Positions 26,700-35,400 of a stretch of 55,858 nt of DNA are shown here, in pieces. The position numbers were made by a program, and so were the translations under genes. A model generated the notes under the pieces. The model had not been told where the DNA came from, ran no database searches, and was given only the letters and a program-made list of their open reading frames with translations. Numbering within the stretch: position 1 is the first letter of the stretch; every line of letters begins with the position of its first letter. This DNA is from Pseudomonadota bacterium (lineage in GTDB: Bacteria; Pseudomonadota; Gammaproteobacteria; UBA9339): assembly GCA_021781615.1 (NCBI GenBank), contig JAJXWM010000011.1, positions 1-55,858 on the forward strand, given 5' to 3'.

Positions 26700-27323
26700 T
26701 CATAAAGAAGTAACACCGAAAGAGATAGCTCTAAATTTATCACAAAATTTTTTGCCTACTTCATCTAAAGTAATATCAATATATTCACCAACCCTCGTCA
26801 TAGAAAGCTGAGGAAAACCACAAGGGTTAATCCGCGTAAACGGCTCAAGATCATTATTAACATTTAAAGCAATTCCATGATAACTACAACCACGGCGAAT
26901 TCTTAAACCTATCGAACAAATCTTTTTATCTAAAACAAAAACTCCGGGGGCGCCCTCTTTAATACTGGCCTCAATTTTATAATCAGCAAGTAATTGTATA
27001 ACTGCCGTTTCAAGTAACTCGACAAATTTTTTAACCCCGATTTTTCGACGCCGTAAATCAAATAAAACATAACCCACTAATTGACCGGGACCATGATAAG
27101 TAATTTGTCCACCGCGATCGGTTTGTACCACTGGAATATCTTTGGCGTCTAAAACATGCTCCGCCTTGCCAGCCATTCCCTGCGTGAAAACTCGCTCATG
27201 CTCAAGCAACCAAATTTCATCTGGCGTTGTGGCGTCGCGATGCAAAGTAAAATCTTGCATTTTTAACCAAGTGGCATGGTAGTCGCAAAGACCAAGGTTT
27301 TTAATAACGACATCGTTTAACAT
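26700..27323 (-). CDS. lipB: Octanoyltransferase LipB
   Basis: A 207-residue enzyme that moves octanoate from acyl carrier protein to lipoyl domains, the first step of endogenous lipoate synthesis. The motifs DRGGQITYHGPGQLV, KICSIGLRIRRG (catalytic Lys) and INPCGF (catalytic Cys) are present. It starts 10 bases after the ABC exporter gene and appears to be co-transcribed with it. No lipA is in the window. Confidence 0.96.
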   Translation of the reverse strand: MLNDVVIKNLGLCDYHATWLKMQDFTLHRDATTPDEIWLLEHERVFTQGMAGKAEHVLDAKDIPVVQTDRGGQITYHGPGQLVGYVLFDLRRRKIGVKKFVELLETAVIQLLADYKIEASIKEGAPGVFVLDKKICSIGLRIRRGCSYHGIALNVNNDLEPFTRINPCGFPQLSMTRVGEYIDITLDEVGKKFCDKFRAISFGVTSL

Positions 27324-27333
27324 ATTAGGAAGG

Positions 27334-29475
27334 TTAAGGTACTGAAATTAAATTTGGATCCATCCCCTGCAGCATCTTTTCTCTAATCATCGTTTCAAGA
27401 TCGATGACGCGATCAGCAATCGCAACCGTTTCTCGACGATGCGCGACAATAACCCGGGTAATACCAATATGCTTCACGTGATGATTAATAATGCTTTCGT
27501 TATGAATATCAAGATGACTGGTTGCTTCATCTAAGAATAAAATTTTTGGTTGTGAATATAGTGCTCTTGCAAGTAATACCCGTTGCTTTTGTCCCCCAGA
27601 CAAAGTTGTACCCATATCTCCTACTAACGACTGGTACCCCATAGGCATCCGAATAATATCTTCATGGATCGCTGCAATCATAGCGCTAGCGTGGATCCGC
27701 TCCATATCAGGTTTTGGTTCAAAAAAGCATATATTTTCAGCGATTGAACCGCTCAACAAAGTATCATCTTGCATAACCGCAGCAATTTGCGAACGGTAAT
27801 TGTGGAGACTCATCTTGGTTACGTCTATCCCATCAACAAACATCTCCCCTTCCACTGGATTGAGCAGACGCAATAAAACCTTCATCAAGGTCGTTTTTCC
27901 ACATCCTGATTGCCCAACAATAGCTACCGACTCTCCTGGCTTGATATCAAAACTAATATTTTTGAAAACAAAAGGATCCTGTTCTGAATAACGGAAAGCT
28001 AAATTATTTACCTTGATCCCACCTTGGAGAGCTCTTGGCACATCCCCTTCTCCCCGAAGATCTTGCTCCGGCTCAGTTAAAGCAATATCTGCTATACGAT
28101 CTAAATGGATACTGACCATTTTGTATTCAATTACTTTATCGACCATTGCCTGGGCTTTACCGACAAACTGCCCACGATATGAAGTGTAAGCAAAGAGCAT
28201 CCCAATAGTAAACTCACCATGCATTACCGCCGTAGCGCCCAGCACTATAATAATAATATTCTCAGCACCAAAAATAATGTGATGAAGGAACCGGTAGATC
28301 AGCCCCAATTTACTAACATAGATACCAGTATTTAATTTCTCAGCATAACAATTTTGCCAAACGTTTTCCCGTAACGCTTCTTTACCAAAAACTTTCAAAG
28401 GCAAAATAGCGCGGATACTCTCCATAAAAATGGTGCTCTCTTTCGCAGCGACCACGATACTCTCTTGGTTTTTTTGTTTAAACGTTGGATAAAAAACTAC
28501 TCGAATAACGATATAGAGCAACAAAGCCCCAAAGACGACAAAACTCAAAGTATAACTATAAAGCAACATCATCACTAAAGTAACAATACCCATCAATCCA
28601 TCAACCACCCCTTCGACAAAATCGGTACTGATCTTTTGTTGAATTTGCCCAATAGAGCCAAAGCGCGAAACAATATCTCCTAAGTGACGCTTTTCAAAAA
28701 AAGCCATTGGCAGTTTAAAAAGATGACGCGCCAAATTAGCCGTTAGCTGAATATTTAGTACATTACCCATATACATAATGATCCACGCCCGCGCATATTC
28801 GGTCACCATTTGGATGAGCGTGAGCATACAAAAACCAATGGCCAAAACATAAAGCAGTGGAAAATCTTGGGCGACAATCACATGGTCGGTAACAAACTGC
28901 ATAAAAAGTGGGCTAATGATCGCAAAAACTTCCATCGCTAAAGAAAGTAAAACGATTTGCACTAACGATATTTTAATTCCTTTAATAGCCGACCATAAAT
29001 CGGACAAATATAATTTAGTCTTGTCTTTTTTCTTGGTAAAATCTTGGCTCGGAGAAAGCTCCATTGCCACCCCAGTAAAATGCTTTGACACCTCTGATAT
29101 TTTTTGCTTAACAATACCAACTGCTGGATCATAAATAGTTGCCGTTTTGCCCTGCACCTTTTTCAAAACCACAAAATGATCCATATCCCAATGTAAGATA
29201 CATGGGGTCTTCAAATATTTCAGATCGTGCAGTTCTAATTTTACCGCTCGACTTAGCAAGCCTAATTTTTTTGCCAGATCAATTAAATCTTGTAACCGAC
29301 TACCTTTAAGTGAAATAGAAAATTGCCGACGCAAAGTTAGAAGATCAGTTTCATAACCATGATAACTTGCAATCATTGCTAAACAGGCGAGGCCGCACTC
29401 AGCAACCTCTGTTTGCAAAATCATCGGTAGTTTTCTACCTAAGGAAAAATGTAATCGTTTTGTAATTTCAATCAT
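27334..29475 (-). CDS. Peptidase-containing bacteriocin ABC exporter (CvaB-like)
   Basis: A 713-residue bifunctional exporter that cuts double-glycine leaders and pumps the peptide across the inner membrane. The N-terminal C39 peptidase (about 15-145) has Cys27 in AECGLACLAM, His in DMDHFVVL and Asp in IYDPAVG. Six membrane segments follow (about 165-430). The ATPase carries Walker A GQSGCGKTT, signature LSGGQKQR, Walker B ILFLDEAT and the switch His in VAHRRE. Its start overlaps the adaptor stop as ATGA. Likely cargo in this window: the two GG-leader peptides at 905-1499, although they lie 26 kb away. Confidence 0.92.
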   Translation of the reverse strand: MIEITKRLHFSLGRKLPMILQTEVAECGLACLAMIASYHGYETDLLTLRRQFSISLKGSRLQDLIDLAKKLGLLSRAVKLELHDLKYLKTPCILHWDMDHFVVLKKVQGKTATIYDPAVGIVKQKISEVSKHFTGVAMELSPSQDFTKKKDKTKLYLSDLWSAIKGIKISLVQIVLLSLAMEVFAIISPLFMQFVTDHVIVAQDFPLLYVLAIGFCMLTLIQMVTEYARAWIIMYMGNVLNIQLTANLARHLFKLPMAFFEKRHLGDIVSRFGSIGQIQQKISTDFVEGVVDGLMGIVTLVMMLLYSYTLSFVVFGALLLYIVIRVVFYPTFKQKNQESIVVAAKESTIFMESIRAILPLKVFGKEALRENVWQNCYAEKLNTGIYVSKLGLIYRFLHHIIFGAENIIIIVLGATAVMHGEFTIGMLFAYTSYRGQFVGKAQAMVDKVIEYKMVSIHLDRIADIALTEPEQDLRGEGDVPRALQGGIKVNNLAFRYSEQDPFVFKNISFDIKPGESVAIVGQSGCGKTTLMKVLLRLLNPVEGEMFVDGIDVTKMSLHNYRSQIAAVMQDDTLLSGSIAENICFFEPKPDMERIHASAMIAAIHEDIIRMPMGYQSLVGDMGTTLSGGQKQRVLLARALYSQPKILFLDEATSHLDIHNESIINHHVKHIGITRVIVAHRRETVAIADRVIDLETMIREKMLQGMDPNLISVP

Positions 29476-30551
29476 GGTGTCACCAAGCTCCCTCTCAGAC
29501 TATAAATAGGATCTAAAATCCACTGCCAAATACTCCGTTCATCACCAATCATCGATCCCCTAATGGTCATCCCTGGCGCCAAAGGATAAGGCTTACCATA
29601 CACCATCACTACCTGTTGCTTCAAATTGACAATTACCCGATAAAAAGGCTCATTGGGACCATAAATGGCGTCTTTAGCACTAACATTAGGATTAATGTTA
29701 ATTTGCAACTCAATATCTTTATTAGTCAATATACTTTTATCAATGCTCTCTATTGTTGAACTATATAAACCAAAATTTTGATAAGGGAAAGCATCATACT
29801 TTAATAAAACCTTCTGCCCAACTTTAACCTGACCAATAGCATTGCTACGCACAAACAATACTCCTTGTAACACCGCCCCTTCAGGAATAATCGTCCCTAA
29901 CAACTTATGTTCAGTAACGTGTTCTCCCACCATGGTAACCAAAGTTGAGATTACTCCATCATCTGGCGCGCGAATTGCATAGTCTCCACTGCCCTTGGTT
30001 TGAATTAATTTTTGTTCCGCTTCACGTAATGCAACACCAGAACTCAAATAAGCATCATACTGTCGTTGATATTCCACATCTGAAATGAATTTTTGAGCTA
30101 GCAACTTTTTATAACCTGGCAAGTTCTTTTCGTATAAAGCGACTCGATCTTTTAATAAAGTAATTTGTTTTTCTAGTGACTCAATCTGCTGCGCAAAAGC
30201 ACCCTGCTCAGATAAGGTATGGTGCTCGGTAGAAATCAGATAAAGCAACTGCCCCTTAACAACTTTATCACCTTGTTGAACAAATCTTTTAGCCACAATC
30301 CCATGCGCATTGGCATAGATATTAATTAAACCTTTGTTGGGAATAAGCATCCCAATCACTTCTTGGCGCTTTGCATATTTACCAAAAAATAGAAATAACA
30401 CTAGAGCAATCGCTACCGCAAACATCCCAAAAGCCCAAATTGAAAAAGATATAGGAGAAATTATTGTGGTCTTACCCAAATAACTGCCCTTTTTATGCAG
30501 CATCGCTTCCTTCCTAAATAGAGGAATATTTTGTGGTTCTTCTTTTTCCAT
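29472..30551 (-). CDS. HlyD/CvaA-type periplasmic adaptor of the bacteriocin exporter
   Basis: A 359-residue membrane-fusion protein with a short cytoplasmic N terminus, one membrane helix (about 33-55), lipoyl-like and coiled-coil regions (about 75-190) and a beta-barrel domain. It links the ABC exporter to an outer-membrane TolC channel. The 4-bp ATGA overlap with the exporter gene shows a translationally coupled pair. A ribosome-binding site AAGGAG sits close to the ATG. The smaller coiled coil and pairing with a C39 exporter favour CvaA over a haemolysin-type HlyD. Confidence 0.9.
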   Translation of the reverse strand: MEKEEPQNIPLFRKEAMLHKKGSYLGKTTIISPISFSIWAFGMFAVAIALVLFLFFGKYAKRQEVIGMLIPNKGLINIYANAHGIVAKRFVQQGDKVVKGQLLYLISTEHHTLSEQGAFAQQIESLEKQITLLKDRVALYEKNLPGYKKLLAQKFISDVEYQRQYDAYLSSGVALREAEQKLIQTKGSGDYAIRAPDDGVISTLVTMVGEHVTEHKLLGTIIPEGAVLQGVLFVRSNAIGQVKVGQKVLLKYDAFPYQNFGLYSSTIESIDKSILTNKDIELQININPNVSAKDAIYGPNEPFYRVIVNLKQQVVMVYGKPYPLAPGMTIRGSMIGDERSIWQWILDPIYSLRGSLVTP

Positions 30552-30643
30552 AACTCCTTGTTTTATAAGTTTGAATCAAATGAATAATGACATTATACCA
30601 GATACCAACCAGCTTTCAAAAACATTACTCGCTGCAGGGGCTT

Positions 30644-31216
30644 TTACCCCACCACAATCTCATCCATCATCACATCCCAAGATTGTGGCATAAATTCTAC
30701 CCGTTGACACTCATAGCCAACCCCAATTAGATAAGGCTTGATTGGAAGCGCGGTCTGCTTTTTAAACGCAAAAGTATAATCATAATAACCAGCGCCTCGT
30801 CCAAGGCGAAAGCGGGTGTCGGTAAAACCCAGGAGAGGAATAATTACTAAATCTAAATCTTGAAGAGCGATTGTCTTTTTAGGAGTAATTTCTGGCACCA
30901 AAACCCCATATCTTTCCATTTCCAACAGGCGGTCATCTAACAAAAATTGAACAAAACAAAGCTTACGCTCACCTTCAGGATAACAGGCTGGCAAATAACA
31001 ATTTTTCCCTTGCTCCCAAATGTTTTTTATTATCGGCCACGTATTGATTTCATTTTTAATTGGCGCGTAGCAAGCAATATTTTGACTATGAATAAATATT
31101 TCACTATTAATAATTTTCGTCGCGATATTTTGTGCAGCAAGCACGCGGGCTTTCGGAGCAAGATTTTGTAGTTTTGCTTTGATTTTTTTACGAATTAACT
31201 TACGATTTTCGCTCAT
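30644..31216 (-). CDS. fau: 5-formyltetrahydrofolate cyclo-ligase
   Basis: A 190-residue enzyme (5,10-methenyl-THF synthetase; YgfA in E. coli) that converts 5-formyl-THF to methenyl-THF with ATP. The N-terminal KLIRKKIKAKLQ, the YGVLVPE stretch and LGRGAGYYDYT (phosphate/substrate loop) are family hallmarks. It lies immediately downstream of the 6S RNA, the conserved ssrS-fau linkage. Confidence 0.95.
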   Translation of the reverse strand: MSENRKLIRKKIKAKLQNLAPKARVLAAQNIATKIINSEIFIHSQNIACYAPIKNEINTWPIIKNIWEQGKNCYLPACYPEGERKLCFVQFLLDDRLLEMERYGVLVPEITPKKTIALQDLDLVIIPLLGFTDTRFRLGRGAGYYDYTFAFKKQTALPIKPYLIGVGYECQRVEFMPQSWDVMMDEIVVG

Positions 31217-31219
31217 AAA

Positions 31220-31408
31220 AAAGCTCCGTAGTACCGCCGTAAGCCTTGTTCTGAATCCAAGTTAAAGTATCGATTGATTGTGGTGACACTTTTTCGAGCC
31301 CGTTTAAAAGGCTCTTTCTAGCCAAACACCAGCGAACCAATCATGCAACTAGGATATGTATCGATTCAAGAACCAATGCGTTACTTGCGCATAGCACAGA
31401 GCCGGAAG
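31220..31408 (-). ncRNA. ssrS: 6S RNA
   Basis: The ~190-nt space between zapA and fau, read on the minus strand, has the 6S plan. A 5' segment CTCTGTGCTATGCGCAAGTA resembles the E. coli 5' region and pairs with a 3' segment GGCGGTACTACGGAG. Internal arms such as GAGCC/GGCTC and CTTGAATC/GGATTCA can fold around a large central bulge. 6S binds sigma70 RNA polymerase as a promoter mimic. Position and terminal pairing are seen; the exact ends are estimates. Confidence 0.8.
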
Positions 31409-31421
31409 AAGTGTAACATTT

Positions 31422-31736
31422 TTAGGCTGGACTTACTAGAGCCAAATCTATCTTTTTTTGTAAATCAAAAAGCTTTTTTTCTAACATACTGGGTTCACTA
31501 GCAGCAGTATGCACACGCTGTCTTTCTAAAATTAATTCATGGGCAATATTTAAAGCGGCGGTAATCGCTACTCGGTCTATGGTTATAAATTTATCACCGC
31601 GATGAACATCTTGCATTTTATCATTTAAGTACTTCGCTGCCTTTTGCAACTCAGCAACTTTATCCGCGGGACATTTAATTTTAAACTCCCGTCCAGAAAT
31701 ATTAACCACTACGATACCTACCTCTGCGTTTGGCAT
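31422..31736 (-). CDS. zapA: Cell division protein ZapA
   Basis: A 104-residue FtsZ-ring crosslinker. The N-terminal globular part VVVNISGREFKIKCPAD, the KYLNDKMQ segment and the IDRVAITAALNIAHEL helix before a C-terminal coiled coil are typical. It overlaps the upstream small coiled-coil gene by 19 bases and is followed by 6S RNA, as in E. coli. Confidence 0.93.
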   Translation of the reverse strand: MPNAEVGIVVVNISGREFKIKCPADKVAELQKAAKYLNDKMQDVHRGDKFITIDRVAITAALNIAHELILERQRVHTAASEPSMLEKKLFDLQKKIDLALVSPA

Positions 31737-31936
31737 GATAATTCATCCTTAAGTTGTGTAATTAAATTCTTTATTGATTCCGCAGCTTTCTTTTTTTTAT
31801 CAAGCAACATGATATTTTCTTTGCTGAGTTGATTAAGTTTTTTATGAAGAGAATTATTTTCCAACCTTATCCGCTGTAGTAGCTCGATAAGCTTGTCAAT
31901 TTTTACCTCTAAAGCATTTAATTGGGATTCAGCCAT
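31718..31936 (-). CDS. ZapB-like small coiled-coil protein
   Basis: A 72-residue all-helical protein with continuous heptads (LEVKIDKLIELLQRIRLEN...). It belongs by look and position to the small coiled-coil family (TIGR02449-type) found directly upstream of zapA in many gammaproteobacteria. Overlap with zapA suggests coupled translation. A division role is likely from context rather than proven. Confidence 0.8.
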   Translation of the reverse strand: MAESQLNALEVKIDKLIELLQRIRLENNSLHKKLNQLSKENIMLLDKKKKAAESIKNLITQLKDELSCQTQR

Positions 31937-32038
31937 ACGAGGCTAATTATAACTCCACTATTATATAAGTCACTATATTTGCCAAACGATACCCCAACCT
32001 CCACATCGCAGCCATGTTCCGCGCTCTTCGAGCTTGAA

Positions 32039-32069
32039 ATTATCCTAAAAAGAGCAGTTGTAACCTGCG
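32039..32069 (+). repeat. Dispersed ~30-bp repeat, copy 1
   Basis: The stretch beginning ATTATCCTAAAAAGAGCAGT and continuing TG-AACCT-CG recurs in reverse complement at 55168-55197 with two mismatches. It lies in the non-coding 170 bp between the ZapB-like gene and the mobile element. Confidence 0.55.
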
Positions 32070-32168
32070 AGCACCTAATATATAGAAATTATTACAGTTA
32101 ATACCGGCGTTGTTGAATAAATAACCATGTAATACCCACCGCCGCCGTCATTCCCGCCTGTCGCTGTC

Positions 32169-32188
32169 ATTCCCGCGAAAGCGGGAAT
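32169..32188. repeat. REP-like palindrome ATTCCCGCGAAAGCGGGAAT (one of nine)
   Basis: Full copies of this 20-bp palindrome are at 15640, 32169, 32246, 32676, 32880, 32938, 36334, 36645 and 36784. It fits the ATTCCC-N8-GGGAAT pattern known as dRS3 in Neisseria. Three copies are inside MITEs; the others lie in the end regions of IS903-type elements. Confidence 0.9.
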
Positions 32189-32272
32189 CTCATATCAATA
32201 GCAATGGAACACCCGCCGTCACCGCCATTCCCTCCCGTCGCTGTCATTCCCGCGAAAGCGGGAATCTAAAAA

Positions 32273-32560
32273 TCAAATAATTTCATTATACAAATCACGC
32301 CGAGCAGGATTCACGCTTTCAATTAGTTGAATTTTCCATTCTCTATTCCATTTTTTGAGACGTTTTTCTCGAGTAATAGCCGAATACATATTTTCGTGCA
32401 CTTCGTAATATACCAATAGGTGCAGATTATATTTTTTGCTGAAACCGTCGACAAGATCATTTTTATGTTGAAAAATGCGTACTGACAAATTTGATGTTAC
32501 CCCAATATATAATATTCCATCAGGTTTATTAGCTAAGATATAAACGCATGGTATTTTCAT
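32273..32560 (-). CDS. GIY-YIG domain protein
   Basis: A 95-residue single-domain protein with the nuclease core: VYILANKPDGILYIGVTS (GIY and YIG strands), Arg in NLSVRIFQHK and Glu in AITREKRLKKW. This stand-alone group (UvrC N-terminal-like) is common in bacteria with mostly unknown roles in DNA processing. It is enclosed by IS903-type ends with a target duplication, so it appears to be a passenger of the element. The upstream 50 bases run into the nested MITE. Confidence 0.9.
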   Translation of the reverse strand: MKIPCVYILANKPDGILYIGVTSNLSVRIFQHKNDLVDGFSKKYNLHLLVYYEVHENMYSAITREKRLKKWNREWKIQLIESVNPARRDLYNEII

Positions 32561-32613
32561 AAGGTAACGATATGCAAAATAAGAAAAAAAATTGACATTA
32601 GCTCCACCAAGAA

Positions 32614-32725
32614 AGGGTCTGTTAAAATCTGAAAATTTTTATAAAAACAACAAATGTAGCTTATTGTTTTTATTAGATTCCCGCTTTCGCGGGAATGACG
32701 AAAATAGGCGGGTTTCAACAGCCCC
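32614..32725 (-). repeat. MITE-like element, copy B (inverted)
   Basis: Reverse-complement copy of the element at 15612, 112 bp with two extra bases. The direct repeat AGAAA flanks it at 32609-32613 and 32726-32730. It is inserted inside the IS903-type element, so it arrived after that element's internal rearrangement or travelled with it. Confidence 0.85.
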
Positions 32726-32863
32726 AGAAAATCTGACTATAAGAATGGGATGCATTTAGTGGTAGATTCTACGGGATTAAAGCTTTATGGTGAAGGGAAA
32801 TGGAAAGTAAGAAAGCATCGTCGCTCTTGGTTAAAAGTGCATCTTGGAATGCCTGTATATTAA
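32726..32863 (+). pseudogene. IS5-family transposase remnant
   Basis: An open frame encodes RKSDYKNG-M, then HLVVDSTGLKLYGEGKWKVR and HRRSWLKVHLG, and ends MPVY. The DSTGLK...GEGxWxVRKH block is the conserved first-Asp region of IS5/IS903-type DDE transposases, and LGMPxY is their C terminus. The middle of the catalytic domain and the N-terminal half are missing, so the enzyme is dead. Confidence 0.85.
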
Positions 32864-33021
32864 TTGCTATTGATACGAGATTCCCGCTTTCGCGGGAATG
32901 ACGGAGACGGCTGGTGTTCCATGGTTATTGATACGAGATTCCCGCTTTCGCGGGAATGACGGCGACGGGCGGGAATGACGGAGACGGCTGGTGTTCCATG
33001 GTTATTTATTCAACAACGCCG

Positions 33022-34305
33022 TTAATACCTATAATATTCCGGTTTAAATGGTCCGTTGATATTTACACCAATATACTTTGCCTGTTCGGGAGTAAGCTTG
33101 GTTAGATGTGCATCTATTTTGGCCAAGTGTAACGTAGCAACTTTTTCATCCAGTTTTTTTGGCAACATATAAACTTTGGGCTCATATTTTCCTCGGTTTT
33201 GCCAGAGCTCAATTTGTGCTAATACTTGATTGGTTAAAGAGTTTGACATTACAAAGCTTGGATGGCCTGCGGCACAACCTAAATTTACTAGCCTGCCCTC
33301 AGCAAGAACTAGCAATTTTTTGCCGCGCGGCAAATGTACTAAATCAACTTGTGGTTTAATGGTTTCCCATCTATATTTACGGATCGAGTCAATATCAATT
33401 TCGGCATCAAAATGCCCAATATTGCAAATAATTGCCAGGTCTTTCATTTTAAGCAGATGTTTTTTGGTAATTACTTTAGTGTTGCCAGTGGCAGTTACAA
33501 AGATATCTCCTTCGGCGGCTATTTCGTCCATAGTAACTACTCGGTAACCCTCCATGGCTGCTTGGAGTGCACAAATCGGGTCGATTTCGGTAATACAGAC
33601 TTTGGCCCCTAGGCTACGTAGTGCTTGAGCGCATCCTTTGCCAACATCACCATAACCCAAGATAACCGCAGTTTTACCAGCGATCATTACTCCGGTAGAG
33701 CGTTTTATGCCGTCAAGTAAAGATTCGCGACAGCCATATAAGTTATCGAATTTAGATTTGGTAACCGAATCATTAACATTAATTGCTGGTATTTTGAGAG
33801 TTTTCTTCCGCTGCATTTCATAGAGGCGGTGAACGCCCGTAGTGGTTTCTTCTGAAACTCCAGAAATGTTGGATAGAAGTTTGGGGAATTTTTCGTGTAC
33901 TATTTGGGTTAAGTCACCACCATCATCGATTAATAGATTCGGGCGCCAGTTTTTTGGGCCAAGTAATACTTTTTCAATGCACCACCAGTATTCTTTTTCG
34001 GTTTCCCCCTTCCAAGCAAATACGGGGACACCGCTTGCTGCTATTGCGGCGGCGGCATGATCTTGAGTTGAGAAGATGTTGCACGAACACCAACGTACTT
34101 CGGCCCCAAGTGCTACTAAAGTTTCGATTAATACCGCGGTCTGAATTGTCATGTGTACGCAGCCAGAAACTTTGGCGCCGGCCAAAGGTTTTTTGCGGAG
34201 ATATTCACGACGTAATGCCATTAAACCTGGCATTTCTTCGTGGGCAATTTCTATTTCCTTCTGTCCCCAAGTGGCTAATTTTTTATCTTTTATTTTGTAG
34301 TCCAT
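33022..34305 (-). CDS. ahcY: Adenosylhomocysteinase
   Basis: A 427-residue NAD-dependent enzyme that splits S-adenosylhomocysteine into adenosine and homocysteine, removing the product inhibitor of methyltransferases. Visible: [32 protein letters not shown], substrate Lys/Asp in [11 protein letters not shown], the NAD loop GYGDVGKG and the C-terminal PFKPEYYRY. It begins 24 bases after murG. The last codons and stop abut the IS903-type element, but the C terminus is intact. No SAH riboswitch fits in the short gap. Confidence 0.97.
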   Translation of the reverse strand: MDYKIKDKKLATWGQKEIEIAHEEMPGLMALRREYLRKKPLAGAKVSGCVHMTIQTAVLIETLVALGAEVRWCSCNIFSTQDHAAAAIAASGVPVFAWKGETEKEYWWCIEKVLLGPKNWRPNLLIDDGGDLTQIVHEKFPKLLSNISGVSEETTTGVHRLYEMQRKKTLKIPAINVNDSVTKSKFDNLYGCRESLLDGIKRSTGVMIAGKTAVILGYGDVGKGCAQALRSLGAKVCITEIDPICALQAAMEGYRVVTMDEIAAEGDIFVTATGNTKVITKKHLLKMKDLAIICNIGHFDAEIDIDSIRKYRWETIKPQVDLVHLPRGKKLLVLAEGRLVNLGCAAGHPSFVMSNSLTNQVLAQIELWQNRGKYEPKVYMLPKKLDEKVATLHLAKIDAHLTKLTPEQAKYIGVNINGPFKPEYYRY

Positions 34306-34329
34306 AGACAGGTCCTTTGGTGGTTAACT

Positions 34330-35400
34330 TTATATTTGTTCAGCAAGTTTATATATTATGTCAATAGTTGGGAGTATTTCAAAAGTTTTCATCGCAGCTA
34401 TCATGGCGCCACCTTGTTTTTCTGTAAGCGTTATTTTTTCAAGCAACAGGTTGGTGGTTAGCTGTTCCTCGAGAATCATCTCGCTGAAACCTTTATCAAC
34501 ACAGTACTTAGCATTAGTTATTTGGTCCCCGCGGCTAGCAGTTTTAGGTAAAGGCAAGAGAAGGTTAGGTTTACGTAGTGCAATTACCTCGTAAATGCTA
34601 TTGGCCCCAGAACGAGAAATTACTAAATCAGCTGCCGCTAAGACGTGGGGGAATTCGTCATGTAAATATTCAAACTGTTTATATTCGGAGTATTGTAATG
34701 AAGAGTCGATTTTACCTTGGCCGCAGATATGTACTATTTGGAATTTTGCAAGAATATTTGGGAGAAGTTCGCGAATTGCTTTATTAATTTTTTCTGCACC
34801 AAGACTGCCACCAAAGACCAAAATTATTTTCTTACCGGCGGTGAAGCCACAGATTTTTCTGCCAAGATCAGCGTTGCCGGTAAAAAATTCTTGACGGATA
34901 GGGGTACCAGCGATTACGCCTTTGATTTTATTTTTGATCTGTTTGATGGTTCCTGGAAAGGTAACGCAGATTTTAGTGGCGAGAGGGAAACATAATCTAT
35001 TGGTTAAACCGATAGTTAAATCAGACTCATGGATAATTACTGGTATCCGGAAAAACCAAGCGGCGACTACGACCGGTAGAGAAACAAATCCGCCTTTAGA
35101 AAAAAGAACATTTGGTTTTAATCTGTAGCATAAAATAACTGCTTGGATGACGCCGTAAATTACTTTGAAAGGATCGGTAAAGTTTTGCCAACTGAAATAG
35201 CGGCGCAGTTTGCCGGTAGCAATGGAATAGTAAGATATACCGAGCTTGGCGATTAATTCTTTTTCGATTCCAGCTTGGGAGCCAATGTAAGCCACCTCCC
35301 ATTTTTCTTTGAGAAACTTTTCTATTAACGCTAAATTTGGCGTGACGTGACCGGCCGAACCGCCACCAGTGAAGATAATTTTTTTGGATTTTTTAATCAT
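34330..35400 (-). CDS. murG: UDP-GlcNAc:lipid I N-acetylglucosaminyltransferase MurG
   Basis: A 356-residue peripheral membrane enzyme that forms lipid II. Motifs: FTGGGSAGHVTPN, KGGFVSLPV, HESDLTIGLTNR, VFGGSLGAEKIN and VISRSGANSIYE with PLPKTASRGDQITNA. It overlaps parB by an ATGA (35397-35400) and is separated here from the usual dcw neighbours (ftsW, murC), so murG has been relocated next to parB and ahcY. Confidence 0.96.
   Translation of the reverse strand: MIKKSKKIIFTGGGSAGHVTPNLALIEKFLKEKWEVAYIGSQAGIEKELIAKLGISYYSIATGKLRRYFSWQNFTDPFKVIYGVIQAVILCYRLKPNVLFSKGGFVSLPVVVAAWFFRIPVIIHESDLTIGLTNRLCFPLATKICVTFPGTIKQIKNKIKGVIAGTPIRQEFFTGNADLGRKICGFTAGKKIILVFGGSLGAEKINKAIRELLPNILAKFQIVHICGQGKIDSSLQYSEYKQFEYLHDEFPHVLAAADLVISRSGANSIYEVIALRKPNLLLPLPKTASRGDQITNAKYCVDKGFSEMILEEQLTTNLLLEKITLTEKQGGAMIAAMKTFEILPTIDIIYKLAEQI

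Larger units (their letters stand above)
32106..33020. mobile_element. IS903-group (IS5 family) derivative carrying a GIY-YIG gene, with 9-bp target duplication
   Basis: 915 bp bounded by perfect 24-bp inverted ends starting GGCGTTGTTGAATAAATAAC, close to the known IS903 end GGCTTTGTTGAATAAATC. The direct repeat GTTAATACC flanks it at 32097-32105 and 33021-33029, the 9-bp duplication expected for this group. Inside, from left: REP palindromes, a GIY-YIG gene (minus), a nested 112-bp MITE, a 46-codon remnant of the IS5 transposase (plus), and more REP palindromes. The right duplication overlaps the ahcY stop codon, so the element landed exactly at the 3' end of ahcY without harming it. Confidence 0.85.

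Noticed and set aside
27470-27484. CTTCACGTGATG as a possible parS site
   Set aside because: It lies in the coding sequence of the ABC exporter and keeps only the central TCACGTGA of the parS consensus; too few matches.
34306-34329. Possible SAH riboswitch before ahcY
   Set aside because: Only 24 bases separate murG from ahcY, too short for the known SAH riboswitch.
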